From Streptomyces liliifuscus (GTDB taxonomy: Bacteria; Actinomycetota; Actinomycetes; Streptomycetales; Streptomycetaceae), in assembly GCF_016598615.1 (NCBI RefSeq), contig NZ_CP066831.1:124001-188000 (forward strand): a stretch of DNA of 64,000 nucleotides, written 5' to 3'. The translations under genes and the position numbers were made by a program. Each line of letters starts with the position of its first letter. Position 1 is the stretch's first letter. Below, piece after piece: positions 40,654 through 49,429 of the stretch. The notes beneath the pieces were generated by a model that was given only the letters and a program-made list of their open reading frames with translations, searched no databases and was not told the DNA's origin.

Positions 40654-42029
40654 GTCTTCCGGATCCGCAGCGCCTGGATGTTGGCCAGCTCGTGGACCCC
40701 CCACTTGCCCAGCTCGCGTCCGTAGCCGCTGGCCTTGATACCGCCGGTGGGCAGGCGGGGGTCGGTCGCGGAGATCGTGTTGATGAACACCGCTCCGGCG
40801 TGGACCCTGTCGCCAACGGACGAGGCGTGACCACGGTCCGCGCTCCACACGCTGCTGCTCAGCCCGTATCGCGAGGAGTTCGCGAGGGCGATGAGCTCTT
40901 CGTCATCCGCACCGGTCGTGAGCGCGCCGAGCGGACCGAACGTCTCGTCGGTGAGGAGGACCGAGTCGTTCCCGTCCACTTCGACGATCGACGGCGAGAA
41001 CCACGCTCCCTGAGCGGACTCGGGCGCGTCGGCCTGCGCGATCACGCGGCCGCCTGCCGCCAGGGCCCGGGCACGCTGCTCACTCAGGGAATCACGCAGG
41101 TCCCGGCGTGCGAGCGGGCCGACCTCGGTCGTCTCCTCCGCCGGATCCCCCACCCTCAACTCGCTTACGTGCGGCACCAGTTCGTGCACGAACGCGTCAT
41201 GCACGTCGCGATGGACGAGTATCCGCTTCGCCGCGATACAGCTCTGACCGTTGTTGAGGAACCGGGACTTCACAGCGGCGGCGGCCGCGGCGGGGACATC
41301 GGCGTCTGCGAGCACGACGAACGGGTCGGATCCCCCGAGCTCCAGCACACACTTCTTCAGCGCGGCGCCGGCACGCGCAGCGACAAGAGCACCCACGCGA
41401 TCGCTGCCGGTGAAGGTGACGGCGGCGACCCGGCTGTCCTCGATGATGCCCGACGCCGTCGGCCCGTCCACGACGATGGCCTGCAGGACGCCCGCGCCGA
41501 AGGCCTCCTGGAACACGTCCTCAACCGCCATGGCACTTCCGGTGACGGACTCCGCGTGCTTGAGGACGACGGTGTTGCCCGCCGCGATCGCGGGAAGCAT
41601 CGCCCGGATCACCTGCCACCACGGGTAGTTCCACGGAAGGATCGCGAACACGACCCCGATCGGCACGACTCGGACCATCGCTGTGTCGCCGTCGATGTCG
41701 AAGGTGTCCGGCCACAGGATTCGGGGCAGTTCCTCGGCGTAGTAGCGGCACGCGGTGAGGCACTTGTCGATCTCGGCCCGCGCCTGTCTGATCGGCTTCC
41801 CCATCTCCAGGGTGATGAGCGCCGCCAGCGGCTCCCGCCGCTCCACCAGGACGTCGCCGAGCCGGCCGATCGCCGCGACGCGGTCCTCCACACGGGACCG
41901 GGGCCACTGCGAGGCCGCCGCGTCGTCGAGTACCCGGTCGACGGCTTCGGGAGTCGTGTACGGGTAGAAGCCCAGCTCGTAGCCTGTCGTGGGGTTGACC
42001 ACGACGATGCCGCCGTCCCTCCCCGTCAT
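40650..42029 (-). CDS. NAD(P)-dependent aldehyde dehydrogenase (succinate-semialdehyde dehydrogenase-like)
   Basis: A 459-residue protein from ATG 42029. It has PWNYPWWQVIRAMLPAIAAGNTVVLKHAE (cofactor and oxyanion Asn), FTGSDRVG, ELGGSDPFVVLADAD (general-base Glu) and FLNNGQSCIAAKRI with catalytic Cys264. The late segment is DETFGPLG. The sequence pattern is that of the GabD2/Sad group, which favours small semialdehydes. It overlaps the homoserine-dehydrogenase-like gene by ATGA, and its start overlaps the TPP subunit end. In this operon it probably oxidises the aldehyde made by the adjacent decarboxylase. The longer frame to 42653 is a shadow. Confidence 0.9.
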   Translation of the reverse strand: MTGRDGGIVVVNPTTGYELGFYPYTTPEAVDRVLDDAAASQWPRSRVEDRVAAIGRLGDVLVERREPLAALITLEMGKPIRQARAEIDKCLTACRYYAEELPRILWPDTFDIDGDTAMVRVVPIGVVFAILPWNYPWWQVIRAMLPAIAAGNTVVLKHAESVTGSAMAVEDVFQEAFGAGVLQAIVVDGPTASGIIEDSRVAAVTFTGSDRVGALVAARAGAALKKCVLELGGSDPFVVLADADVPAAAAAAVKSRFLNNGQSCIAAKRILVHRDVHDAFVHELVPHVSELRVGDPAEETTEVGPLARRDLRDSLSEQRARALAAGGRVIAQADAPESAQGAWFSPSIVEVDGNDSVLLTDETFGPLGALTTGADDEELIALANSSRYGLSSSVWSADRGHASSVGDRVHAGAVFINTISATDPRLPTGGIKASGYGRELGKWGVHELANIQALRIRKT

Positions 42030-42610
42030 GCCGCGACCGCCGATGCGTGGACCTCGCGAAGCCAGCGGGTGAAACGATCCGTGATCGTAACCGGGTCGAT
42101 CAGCAGCTTCTCGATGCCCTGCGCATTGCCTGCCTCGATCCGGGCATGCAGAAACGCCGGACCCCGCACCGTGAGCAGCTCCCCGAAGGCGGTCTTCAGG
42201 CCGTCGACGGTGGCCGTCGATCGCGTGGTCCATCCCACGGCGGCCGCGAGCCGCCCCAGGTCGATCCTCGACGAGTAGGTCGGCAGGTCGCCGGTCGACC
42301 CGTACACGCCGTTGTCGAGAAGGACGAGAAGCAGGTTGTCCGGAGCCAGGTATCCACCCGTCGGGAGGACGTTCGGGTTCATCAGCAGCGACCCGTCCCC
42401 CTCGATGCCGACGACCTTCGGCGCCGAGGTGTCCAGGCTGAGTGCCAGCCCGGTCGCCACCGATCCCACGAGGCCCATCGCGTCGAGGAGGTAGAGGTGG
42501 TTGTCGCTGTCCTTGACCGAGGCCAGCTCGCGACTCGTCGCCGCGCACGTCACGACCACGGGATGGCCCGTCAGGTCCGCAAGGGCCTGGAGTGCTTCGA
42601 TGCGCTTCAT
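42026..42610 (-). CDS. TPP-binding (beta-like) subunit of a split 2-oxoacid decarboxylase
   Basis: A 194-residue protein. It carries the thiamine-diphosphate motif as GIEGDGSLLMNPNVLPTGGYLAPDNLLLVLLDNGVYGSTGD (GDG...DN spacing, about residues 68-108). Size and sequence resemble the ComE-type subunit of sulfopyruvate decarboxylase and the C-terminal half of phosphonopyruvate decarboxylase. ATG 42610 overlaps the upstream subunit's TGA. A split enzyme of this kind removes CO2 from a 2-oxo acid with a polar or anionic tail (sulfo-, phosphono- or carboxy-). The tail preference cannot be read from sequence alone. Confidence 0.85.
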   Translation of the reverse strand: MKRIEALQALADLTGHPVVVTCAATSRELASVKDSDNHLYLLDAMGLVGSVATGLALSLDTSAPKVVGIEGDGSLLMNPNVLPTGGYLAPDNLLLVLLDNGVYGSTGDLPTYSSRIDLGRLAAAVGWTTRSTATVDGLKTAFGELLTVRGPAFLHARIEAGNAQGIEKLLIDPVTITDRFTRWLREVHASAVAA

Positions 42611-43143
42611 CAGGCGGCCTTTCCGTCGGTGTTCCAGAACGACCCGAGGACAACTACCGGGCGATACGTCATGACTGCGTGCACACCGGCCTCCTTCACG
42701 GTGTCGCGCCAGTCCTCGGCGCTGCTCCTGCGGTCCAGTTCGACGACGGGCAGCCCGGCCGTGCGCAGCAGGGCAGGCACGGGCTGGCTGATCGAGTGGA
42801 TCATCGAGTTGTACTCGCCGAGGCTCCCGCGGGTGTTCGCGAAGACGAGCAACGGCAGGTGGTAGGAAAGCGTGAACGTCGTGAGTGCCGTGAGCGCGTT
42901 GCCGAATCCGTTGTCCTGCATGACGACGGCGCCGAGTTCGCCGGTGAACGCGACCGCCCCCATCACGCCGATCGCCTCCTCCTCCCGCGAGAGCGGCGTG
43001 ACGCGCGGCGAGACTCCGTCCGCGCCGCCGTCGGTCGCGACCAACGAGTTGACGACCGGTGCCACGCTCACGGAGGGGATGTACCCGACCCGCGCGGTGC
43101 CTGCCGCCCAGATGCCGTCGGCGACGGCTTCCGCATACGTCAT
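42610..43143 (-). CDS. TPP pyrimidine-domain (alpha-like) subunit of a split 2-oxoacid decarboxylase
   Basis: A 177-residue protein beginning MTYAEAVADGIWAAGTARVGYIPSV. It contains PLSREEEAIGVMGAVAFTGELGAVVMQDNGFGNALTALTT, where the Glu of REEEAIG activates the thiamine pyrimidine ring, as in ComD-type sulfopyruvate and phosphonopyruvate decarboxylases. It pairs with the overlapping gene at 42026-42610 (ATGA junction). It lies 13 bp downstream of the PLP lyase, implying one transcript. Together the two subunits make one active decarboxylase. Confidence 0.85.
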   Translation of the reverse strand: MTYAEAVADGIWAAGTARVGYIPSVSVAPVVNSLVATDGGADGVSPRVTPLSREEEAIGVMGAVAFTGELGAVVMQDNGFGNALTALTTFTLSYHLPLLVFANTRGSLGEYNSMIHSISQPVPALLRTAGLPVVELDRRSSAEDWRDTVKEAGVHAVMTYRPVVVLGSFWNTDGKAA

Positions 43144-43156
43144 CTACGTGCTCCTT

Positions 43157-44113
43157 TCAGGGGGTGAGGCCGAGCGCGCGGGCGAGGACGGGCGGGTCGA
43201 TGTTGCCTCCCGACAGGACGGCGACTGCCCGCCCGTACTTCCGCGGCTCGGCGAGGTAGGCGGCGACGCTCAGTGCGCCGCTGGGTTCGGCGACGAGGTG
43301 AGCACGACGCGCCAGGGTGCCCACGGCAGCGAGGATGTCGTCCTCGTCCACCGTGACGATCTCCTCGACCGTCGCCTGGATGATCGGGAAGGTGATCTCG
43401 CCCACGACAGGCGTCCGCGTTCCGTCGGCGATCGTGCGGTACGTCGCCTGCGCGTCCCACTCGATCCGGCGCCCGTTGGCGAGCGAGTCGCGCGTGTCCG
43501 CGGCCAGTGAGGGCTCCACGCCGACCACCCGGGTCCGGTGGGACAGGGCGTTCACGGCGACGCCCACTCCCGAGATGAGTCCGCCGCCTCCGACCGGCAC
43601 GAGCACTGTGTCGATGTCGGTCAGGTCTTCGAGTATTTCGACGGCGAGCGTTCCCTGACCGGAGATCACGTCGGCATGATCGAAGGGAGGGATCAGCGTC
43701 ATCCCCCGCTCCGCCCTCACGGCGTCGGCGACGGTCTCTCGTCGGACACCGGGGGCCATGATGACCTCGGCGCCCAGAGCTCTGGTGGCCTCCACCTTGA
43801 CGGGCATGGCCTCCTCCGGCATGACGATCACGGCCCGGACGCCTGCCGCTCGGGCCGCCCACGCGACCGCCCGGCCGTGGTTGCCGCTCGAATGTGTGAC
43901 CACGCCACGTGCCCTGACATCCGGATCGAGGCGTCTGATCGCGTTGACGGCACCCCGCAGTTTGAAGGCGCCGATCGGCTGGAGGTTCTCGGCCTTCAGC
44001 CAGAGGTCACCCGGCGCCCACGAAGCGGGCAGCAGCGGAGTCCGCACCACGTCCCCGGCGATCCGTACCTGTGCTGCGCGGATGTCGCCGACGGACACTT
44101 CGAGATCAGACAC
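43157..44113 (-). CDS. PLP-dependent threonine/serine (hydroxy-amino acid) dehydratase
   Basis: A 318-residue fold-type II PLP enzyme. LQPIGAFKLRGAVNAI gives the Schiff-base Lys51; SSGNHGRAVAWAARAAG is the phosphate/substrate loop; VPVGGGGLISGVGVAVNAL is the glycine-rich PLP-phosphate loop; AVLSGGNID closes the site. There is no ACT domain, so it is a catabolic-type threonine dehydratase, serine racemase or hydroxyaspartate ammonia-lyase. The product is an enamine that becomes a 2-oxo acid, which fits both the RidA gene just upstream and the 2-oxoacid decarboxylase just downstream. The start is ATG 44113. Confidence 0.88.
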   Translation of the reverse strand: MSDLEVSVGDIRAAQVRIAGDVVRTPLLPASWAPGDLWLKAENLQPIGAFKLRGAVNAIRRLDPDVRARGVVTHSSGNHGRAVAWAARAAGVRAVIVMPEEAMPVKVEATRALGAEVIMAPGVRRETVADAVRAERGMTLIPPFDHADVISGQGTLAVEILEDLTDIDTVLVPVGGGGLISGVGVAVNALSHRTRVVGVEPSLAADTRDSLANGRRIEWDAQATYRTIADGTRTPVVGEITFPIIQATVEEIVTVDEDDILAAVGTLARRAHLVAEPSGALSVAAYLAEPRKYGRAVAVLSGGNIDPPVLARALGLTP

Positions 44114-44147
44114 TGTTCCTCCCGCGTCTCATGAGGGAGTTGGGCAT

Positions 44148-44528
44148 TCAGGCCCCGTCTCGGACGGCGATGGCGTCGAACTCGACCCGGGCCTGGTAGG
44201 GCAGTTCGGCGACAGCTATGCACGTGCGGGCCGGCAGAGGCTCGGCAAGGGCCTCCTGATAGATCGCGTCCATCGCGTTGCGGTCGTCCATCGAGGCCAG
44301 ATAGACCGTGATCTTCACAAGATGCCGCAGCTCCAGCCCCACCGAGGCCAGCCTGCTCTGGAGATTGGCCAGGGCCTGTCGTGTCTCGTGGACGATTCCG
44401 CCCTCCACGATGTCGCCGTCGGCGATGCCCAGCTGCCCCGAGATGTAGACGAGTCCGGCCTCGGTCGCCCGCACGGGACTGTACGGATGCCGCGCCCGTG
44501 AGGGACTTGTCGGTGCGAGGTTCGTCAT
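44148..44528 (-). CDS. RidA-family enamine/imine deaminase
   Basis: A 126-residue protein. It has YISGQLGIADGDIVEGGIVHETRQALANLQSRLASVGLELRHLVKITVYLASMDDRNAMDAIYQEAL, then PARTCIAVAELPYQARVEFDAIAV: the full RidA pattern, including the Arg of PARTC that binds the substrate carboxylate and the terminal E-[FI]-[ED]-A-I-A. RidA hydrolyses reactive 2-aminoacrylate/enamines released by PLP dehydratases, matching the next gene. ATG 44528 overlaps the transporter stop (ATGA). Confidence 0.92.
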   Translation of the reverse strand: MTNLAPTSPSRARHPYSPVRATEAGLVYISGQLGIADGDIVEGGIVHETRQALANLQSRLASVGLELRHLVKITVYLASMDDRNAMDAIYQEALAEPLPARTCIAVAELPYQARVEFDAIAVRDGA

Positions 44529-46003
44529 GCTCCTGCTCCTGGGTGGGGTTCTGCGGGGACGTCCGCGTGGCCTCGCAACTTCCGTACCAGGAAGGCCATC
44601 GGGATGGCGGCGAGGATGAACGTGCAGCCCGCGACGGCGATGTAGGTGTGCACGCCGGTCGACGAGTTGACCGTCTCTCCGTCGACGACGATTTCGTTGC
44701 CCGCGAGAATCGCCGATCCGATGAAGCTCATCGTCACCGAACCGACGGCGACCATCACCATGACCATGCTGGAGACGGTGCCCTGCCGCTCGGGCGGCGC
44801 GAGGACGGACGCGAGGTTGAATCCGGAGGTGACCAGCGAGCCTGCCGTCATGCTCAGCATGAACGAGCAGATCACAGCGATCGGAAGGTTGTCGGCGCCG
44901 GCCGAGAACATCACGAAGGAGGCGATCGTTCCGAGTGCCACGCCCACGGCGAGGGGCCGGGCGGGGCCCACACGGGTGGCGATCGCGCCCGCCACGATGC
45001 CGCCGAGCATGATCCCGATCGATGGGATGCCGAACATGAGTCCCAGCGCTCCGGGCCCGTTGATCCCGTATCCGAGGCCCTCGTCGGGAGAGACGTCGAT
45101 CAGCAGGCTGAAGAGCTGGAGCATGCTCCGATAGGCGCCCGTGCCCATCACGACGACGAGGAGACCGAGCCCGAGTGCCAGTGAGATGCCACGGATGTTG
45201 ATCACGGGCTCCGGGACGCGGCTCAGGACGAGGTACCAGACCGTCAGTGCGGCCAGACCACCGATGAGGATGGCGAGCGGGGCGATCCCCAGCCAGCCGA
45301 ATTCCTGCCCGAGGCTGATGTAGACGAGAACGCCCGCGAGACCGCCGCCGAGTGTGAGCGCCCCGGCGACGTCGACCTTGCCCGGCGTGCGGTTGCGGGA
45401 GTTCGGGATCACGAGGCGGACGCAGAGCGCGGCCACTCCCGCGAACACCGCGGAGACCACGAAGACGAACTGCCAGCCGAACGCCTCGGTGGCGATCTCC
45501 AGGATGAACGGGGAGACGATCCCGAAGACGGCCGAGCCCGAGGTGACGATGCCTGTCACCACCATGGCGAACTTGGGCGCGCAGATGTCGCGGATGATGG
45601 CGACGGTGAGGAACAGGGCCGCGACCGCGGCGCCCTGCAGGGCGCGTCCGAGGACGAAGACACTGATGTGGGGCGCGAGGAGACACACGACCCCGCCGAG
45701 GCCTGCGACGATCAGCGTGATCACGAGCACTTTGCGTTTGCCGTGGATGTCGGCGCTCTTGCCGAGCAGTGGTGCCCAAGTGGCTCCCGCCAGCATCGCG
45801 CTGGAATCGATCCACGCGAACTGGTTGGTGTCGAAGGCGTCGCTCAGCTCGGGAAGCACGAAGGTGGGCGAGGCGAGCACGGTGTCGACCATGACGTTCA
45901 CCAGGATGAGGATGGCGACATAGCCGACGACCGGCTTGGTCCAGCCTGTGTTCAGTTCGGTCGCCGGCTCGTCTCTGGTGAGGCTCGGGCTCATGTCTTG
46001 CAT
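44525..46003 (-). CDS. MFS transporter, DHA2-type with 14 predicted membrane spans
   Basis: A 492-residue integral membrane protein from ATG 46003 (AAAGGAG upstream). It begins with a cytosolic TRDEPATELNTG, then VVGYVAILILVNVMVDTVLASPTFVLPEL, a motif-A-like LLGKSADIHGKRKVL and a motif-C-like region. Helix count by hydrophobicity is about 14, typical of the EmrB/QacA group, though in this setting uptake or export of the pathway substrate is equally possible. Its stop overlaps the RidA start, and it lies 76 bp after the amidohydrolase gene. It is the second gene of the leftward catabolic operon. Confidence 0.88.
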   Translation of the reverse strand: MQDMSPSLTRDEPATELNTGWTKPVVGYVAILILVNVMVDTVLASPTFVLPELSDAFDTNQFAWIDSSAMLAGATWAPLLGKSADIHGKRKVLVITLIVAGLGGVVCLLAPHISVFVLGRALQGAAVAALFLTVAIIRDICAPKFAMVVTGIVTSGSAVFGIVSPFILEIATEAFGWQFVFVVSAVFAGVAALCVRLVIPNSRNRTPGKVDVAGALTLGGGLAGVLVYISLGQEFGWLGIAPLAILIGGLAALTVWYLVLSRVPEPVINIRGISLALGLGLLVVVMGTGAYRSMLQLFSLLIDVSPDEGLGYGINGPGALGLMFGIPSIGIMLGGIVAGAIATRVGPARPLAVGVALGTIASFVMFSAGADNLPIAVICSFMLSMTAGSLVTSGFNLASVLAPPERQGTVSSMVMVMVAVGSVTMSFIGSAILAGNEIVVDGETVNSSTGVHTYIAVAGCTFILAAIPMAFLVRKLRGHADVPAEPHPGAGA

Positions 46004-46079
46004 GAGCGGCTCCTTTCCACTGCGGATCGCCCCAGGCGGCTGTGCCGGGGTAGGGCGGAGAGGGACGTGCAGACGTGAT

Positions 46080-47408
46080 TCACGGGCGGGCCGCGGCGTG
46101 CGGGCTTCTCTGTCCGGGTGCTGGGGAGAGGTCCTGTGACCAACTGGGGTCGGCGAGCGTGCACTTGCGTACGACGCCCTGCTGGGTGACCAGGGCGATG
46201 TTCTCGGGCGCCGACAGCAAACCGATGTCTCGCAGCGGATCTTCGGTGCAGAGGACGAGGTCCGCCGCGTATCCGACGCGCAGTGTCCCGAGGGTGTCCG
46301 CCACTCCGAGGAGCCGGGCGCTGTTGGATGTCGCCGCTCGGATGGCGTCGATCGGCGACATCCCCAGTTCGACGAGGCACGACAGCTCGAACGGGTTGTG
46401 CCCGTGCGGGGTGATGCCGGCATCCGTGCCCACCGCGATGTTCACCTTCCGCGCGATGGCCGCGGCGATGTTCTCCTTGGTCCGCTCGTTCCAGCGAAGC
46501 TTCTTCTCGTAGCGCCACGGCGCGGTCTTCCGCGGGTCCAGTGGCTGGAAGGCGGTCGACAGGGTCGGTACGAGAAAGGCCCCCCTCTCTCCGATGAGGT
46601 CGCAGCCTTCGTCATTGATGCCGAAGCCGTGCTCGATCGACGTGACACCGCAGCGGATCGCGGCGAGGATGCCCTCCCGGCCCTGTGCGTGTGCGGCGAC
46701 CGGGCGTCCTCGGTGGCGACGCCCCTCGTCCACGACCGCCGCGATCTCCTCGTCGAGCAGGTCCTGGTCGTCGGGGTCGTCGTGGGCACTGCTGATCCCG
46801 CCACTCGTGCAGATCTTGATGACGTCGGCGCCGGCGCGCAGCATCCGTCTCGCTGCCTTCCGCGCGCCCACCACGTCGTCCGCGATCTCGCAGTAGTCGA
46901 GGCCAAGGCGTCTTCCGCCGGGGAAGGTGTCGTCGGCGTGTCCGCCGGTGTGGCTGATCACCCCGACCGATGTCTGCAGGCGCGGGCCGGTGATGAGTCC
47001 CGATGCGACGGCTTCGCGGAATCCGGCGGGAAGTCCACCGAGGTCTCGAGCTGACGTGATCCCGGCGTCGAGCGTCCGGCGCAGACGTTCAGTCGTCTGG
47101 AGAACACCCACGACGGGGTCCGTCAGAAGGGCGGCTTCCAGGATCGACCGGTCGGAGGCCACCCCGAGGTGGGTGTGGCAGTCGAACAGTCCGGGGAGGA
47201 GTGTTCCGCCCCGGCCGTCGATCGCCCTCACGCCGGGTATCGGCTCGGGCGCCTGTGCCGCCGGTCCGGCGTAGGTGATCCAGCCGTTGTCGTTGGCCTC
47301 CAGCACGGCATCGTCCACTGCCTCCGTGCTGACACCGTCAATGAGCCGCACATTGCTCATCCGCAACGCAACTCCGTCGTTGAGTCCCACGCGCCGACCT
47401 GCCCTCAT
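46080..47408 (-). CDS. metal-dependent amidohydrolase (imidazolonepropionase/prolidase-like)
   Basis: A 442-residue amidohydrolase-superfamily protein. LLPGLFDCHTHLG carries the HxH metal ligands; VKICTSGG is the carboxylated-Lys region (K of DVIKICTSGG); RPVAAHAQGREGI and SIEHGFGI give the two further His; VGTDAGITPHGHNPFE holds the final Asp. The order and spacing match the group cleaving amide bonds of small N-acyl or cyclic amino-acid derivatives. ATG 47408 is chosen because AGAAGG lies 5 bp upstream; an in-frame ATG at 47360 is possible. It is the first gene of the leftward operon and probably releases the substrate for the PLP lyase. Confidence 0.88.
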   Translation of the reverse strand: MRAGRRVGLNDGVALRMSNVRLIDGVSTEAVDDAVLEANDNGWITYAGPAAQAPEPIPGVRAIDGRGGTLLPGLFDCHTHLGVASDRSILEAALLTDPVVGVLQTTERLRRTLDAGITSARDLGGLPAGFREAVASGLITGPRLQTSVGVISHTGGHADDTFPGGRRLGLDYCEIADDVVGARKAARRMLRAGADVIKICTSGGISSAHDDPDDQDLLDEEIAAVVDEGRRHRGRPVAAHAQGREGILAAIRCGVTSIEHGFGINDEGCDLIGERGAFLVPTLSTAFQPLDPRKTAPWRYEKKLRWNERTKENIAAAIARKVNIAVGTDAGITPHGHNPFELSCLVELGMSPIDAIRAATSNSARLLGVADTLGTLRVGYAADLVLCTEDPLRDIGLLSAPENIALVTQQGVVRKCTLADPSWSQDLSPAPGQRSPHAAARP

Positions 47409-47549
47409 CGGCCTTCTAAGACAGCCGTCACGCTAAAGCGGCCCTGCGATTCAGCCTGAAAAATGCATGGAATCCACCTCAGGGGTCGACCTGCTGCATG
47501 AAAGCAACTACTGAGGGCTTACTGGTGCTCCAGCTGTAGATCGTGATCT

Positions 47550-48058
47550 TCAATTCTGATTCGCGGCTTGTCCTCGGTAATGGCCGACTTGGGCTCGGGC
47601 CCGGTGACGGCGTCGCCACGCGGACCAGGCGAGCCGGTGGGCTACCTCGCGCACGGGCCGGACGACCAAGGTGATGAACAGTCGCTGGATCTCGTGGCAG
47701 GTGAGCGGGATGAGCCCGTCAGGTGCGGGGGGCCACCGGCACTGCACCCTCGTCGTGCAGATGCTCCAGGACGTACTCGCGCACGTCATCGCGCACGTCA
47801 TCGGCATCCCGACGGGCCCGGCCGAGCAGGTGCTGCATGCCGACCGGGGTGGCCTCTCCGGCCCACTCGGCGATGCTCCAGCAAGTTTTTGCGTGGCACG
47901 TCCGACAACAGCCCCAGCATCAGATCCCGTACCCGACGCCGGGGTTCAACCCGGGCGAACCGGCCGGCTGTCCGGCTCATCAGGCCCTCGAACGCTTCCC
48001 GCCAGCGAGCAGGGTCTACGCTGTGACCTGCGGCCACCACAAGATCGTCAGTCTTCAC
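47550..48058 (-). pseudogene. IS701-family transposase remnant
   Basis: The leftward frame from 48058 reads WREAFEGLMSRTAGRFARVEPRRRVRDLMLGLLSDVPRKN, the N-terminus of IS701-type transposases. The downstream frame gives LTCHEIQRLFITLVVRPVREVAHRLAWSAWRRRHRARAQ, the C-terminus. The catalytic middle is deleted, and two frame changes join the parts. Confidence 0.8.
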
Positions 48059-48188
48059 ACACCGATGATCAGCGGTGGCCGCAGCCGTCTTGTCGTCGGC
48101 CCTGACCAGCCAACATTACGATCTGTGCCTGGAGTAGGCGGCGGTCGAAGGGGCGACGCAGGCGCGCCGTCCCGTATCAGGAGGACAT

Positions 48189-48521
48189 ATGCGACGTGGC
48201 GAAGTCTGGTGGGCAGATTTCAACGAGCAGCGGGCAGTCGTACTGCTGTCGGGAGAAGAGGCGTCCGGCTTCTTGGCGATGCAAGTCGTCGCTCCCGCGG
48301 GCACCGATCTCAGCGGCGTGGCCGTTGAAGTGGCAGTAGGTGCCCCCGAAGGACTGCCTCTCGAAGGCGTCCTGAGAGTCGCACTTCCACGTCCCGACCT
48401 CATCCCTTGCACTTGGCTGGTCACCCTGGCCAGGGAAGACCTGATCGGGCAGGCAGGCGTCCTGCCGTCCGCGAAGCTCAGCGAGATCGAGGAAGCCCTT
48501 CGTCTCGGTGGACTCAAGTAG
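48189..48521 (+). CDS. MazF/PemK-family endoribonuclease toxin-like protein, no adjacent antitoxin seen
   Basis: A 110-residue protein with MRRGEVWWADFNEQRAVVLLS at the start and the terminal GVLPSAKLSEIEEALRLGGL helix of MazF-like toxins. The middle (GVLRVALPRPDLIPCTWLVTLAREDLIGQ) matches the family strands, in which the active site includes residues from strands 1 and 3. AGGAGGACAT precedes the ATG, a strong ribosome binding site. No small antitoxin gene is visible 130 bp upstream (IS remnant) or downstream. It may be a solitary toxin, a distantly paired system, or a non-toxic homologue. Confidence 0.75.
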   Translation: MRRGEVWWADFNEQRAVVLLSGEEASGFLAMQVVAPAGTDLSGVAVEVAVGAPEGLPLEGVLRVALPRPDLIPCTWLVTLAREDLIGQAGVLPSAKLSEIEEALRLGGLK

Positions 48522-48764
48522 GCAAAGAGGGATGGACGCCGCCGATGGCGCGGCCGGTCTCGTCGAGATGGTCAACGATGGCCGCGCCATATCAGCGGCG
48601 CCCCCACTCACAAGATCACGACCTACGGCTGGAGTACTAGGCGTACTGACCACGAGCGTTGTTGACAGTGAACAAGCGCCCCGGCGAGACGCAGCAGGCA
48701 TGGCCTGGAGGAGGGCGGCACCGCTCATCGTGGCGAGCGTCCGGGACGGGTGGTTGCCGTCGTT

Positions 48765-49355
48765 TCACTCGACCTGGGCTGCAAGGCTGTCGATGAACAG
48801 GTCGAGGAGTCTTCTGGCGCGCGCTCCGGAGTCGCCTGGCCCGGTGGTGGCGAGGAGGGCGCAGATCGCGACGGTCACGTCCATGGCGTCCAGCTCTTCG
48901 CGCATGCTGCGGTCCGCGGTGCCGTCGGCGAGGAATGTGGCGACCACCTCGGCAACCCCGTCGGAGGCAGGGGAGGCGAACGGGGCTGCGGACTGGCCGG
49001 CGGCGCGCAGCGTGTCCATCATCCCGCGCGTGGCGAGCATGAACGAGGCGAACTCCGCCACCCAGAACCGGAACGACGCATGGGCGTTCCGGTCCTGGGT
49101 GCGGGAGCGCACCCGCATGGTGACCTCTTCGAGTTTGCGCTGATAGACGGCCAGCGCCAGCTCGTCCCGTGACGGGAAGTGGCGGTAGAGCGTAGCGACG
49201 CCGACACCGGCTGCGCGGGCGACCTGGTTCATCGAAACGGTCTCGCCTGCGATGTCGGCTCGGGCGAACGCCTCTCTGGCCGCAGCCACGATCACCTCAC
49301 GATTGCGCCTGCGGTCGGCCCGCTCACGCCGGCCGGGATGGGAATCATTCGACAA
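48765..49355 (-). CDS. TetR-family transcriptional repressor
   Basis: A 196-residue protein. The N-terminal HTH is REVIVAAAREAFARADIAGETVSMNQVARAAGVGVATLYRHFPSRDEL, the classic TetR_N domain. The C-terminal helical ligand domain has no family I can name. The only in-frame start is TTG at 49355, preceded by AGAGGAG 11 bp upstream. It diverges from the SDR gene at 49430, and a perfect 10-bp-arm palindrome lies between them, so it should repress that SDR and itself. Confidence 0.9.
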   Translation of the reverse strand: MSNDSHPGRRERADRRRNREVIVAAAREAFARADIAGETVSMNQVARAAGVGVATLYRHFPSRDELALAVYQRKLEEVTMRVRSRTQDRNAHASFRFWVAEFASFMLATRGMMDTLRAAGQSAAPFASPASDGVAEVVATFLADGTADRSMREELDAMDVTVAICALLATTGPGDSGARARRLLDLFIDSLAAQVE

Positions 49356-49381
49356 GTGGAACGCACTCCTCTTATGCTCAC

Positions 49382-49407
49382 ATGAAACGGAACGCGATCC
49401 GTTTCAT
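49382..49407. promoter_or_regulatory. perfect palindromic operator for the adjacent TetR repressor
   Basis: Arms ATGAAACGGA (49382-49391) and TCCGTTTCAT (49398-49407) are exact inverted repeats around a 6-bp centre. The site lies in the 74-bp gap between the divergent TetR and SDR genes, ending 22 bp before the SDR start, where bound repressor would block transcription. Confidence 0.7.
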
Positions 49408-49429
49408 TCATCGTAGGTCAGGAGTCGTC

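Noticed and set aside
20479..47408. Treating the NRPS and the catabolic operon as one biosynthetic cluster
   Set aside because: The operon has its own regulator and complete catabolic logic and ends 2 kb from the NRPS promoter; no tailoring or resistance link is visible, though precursor supply cannot be excluded.
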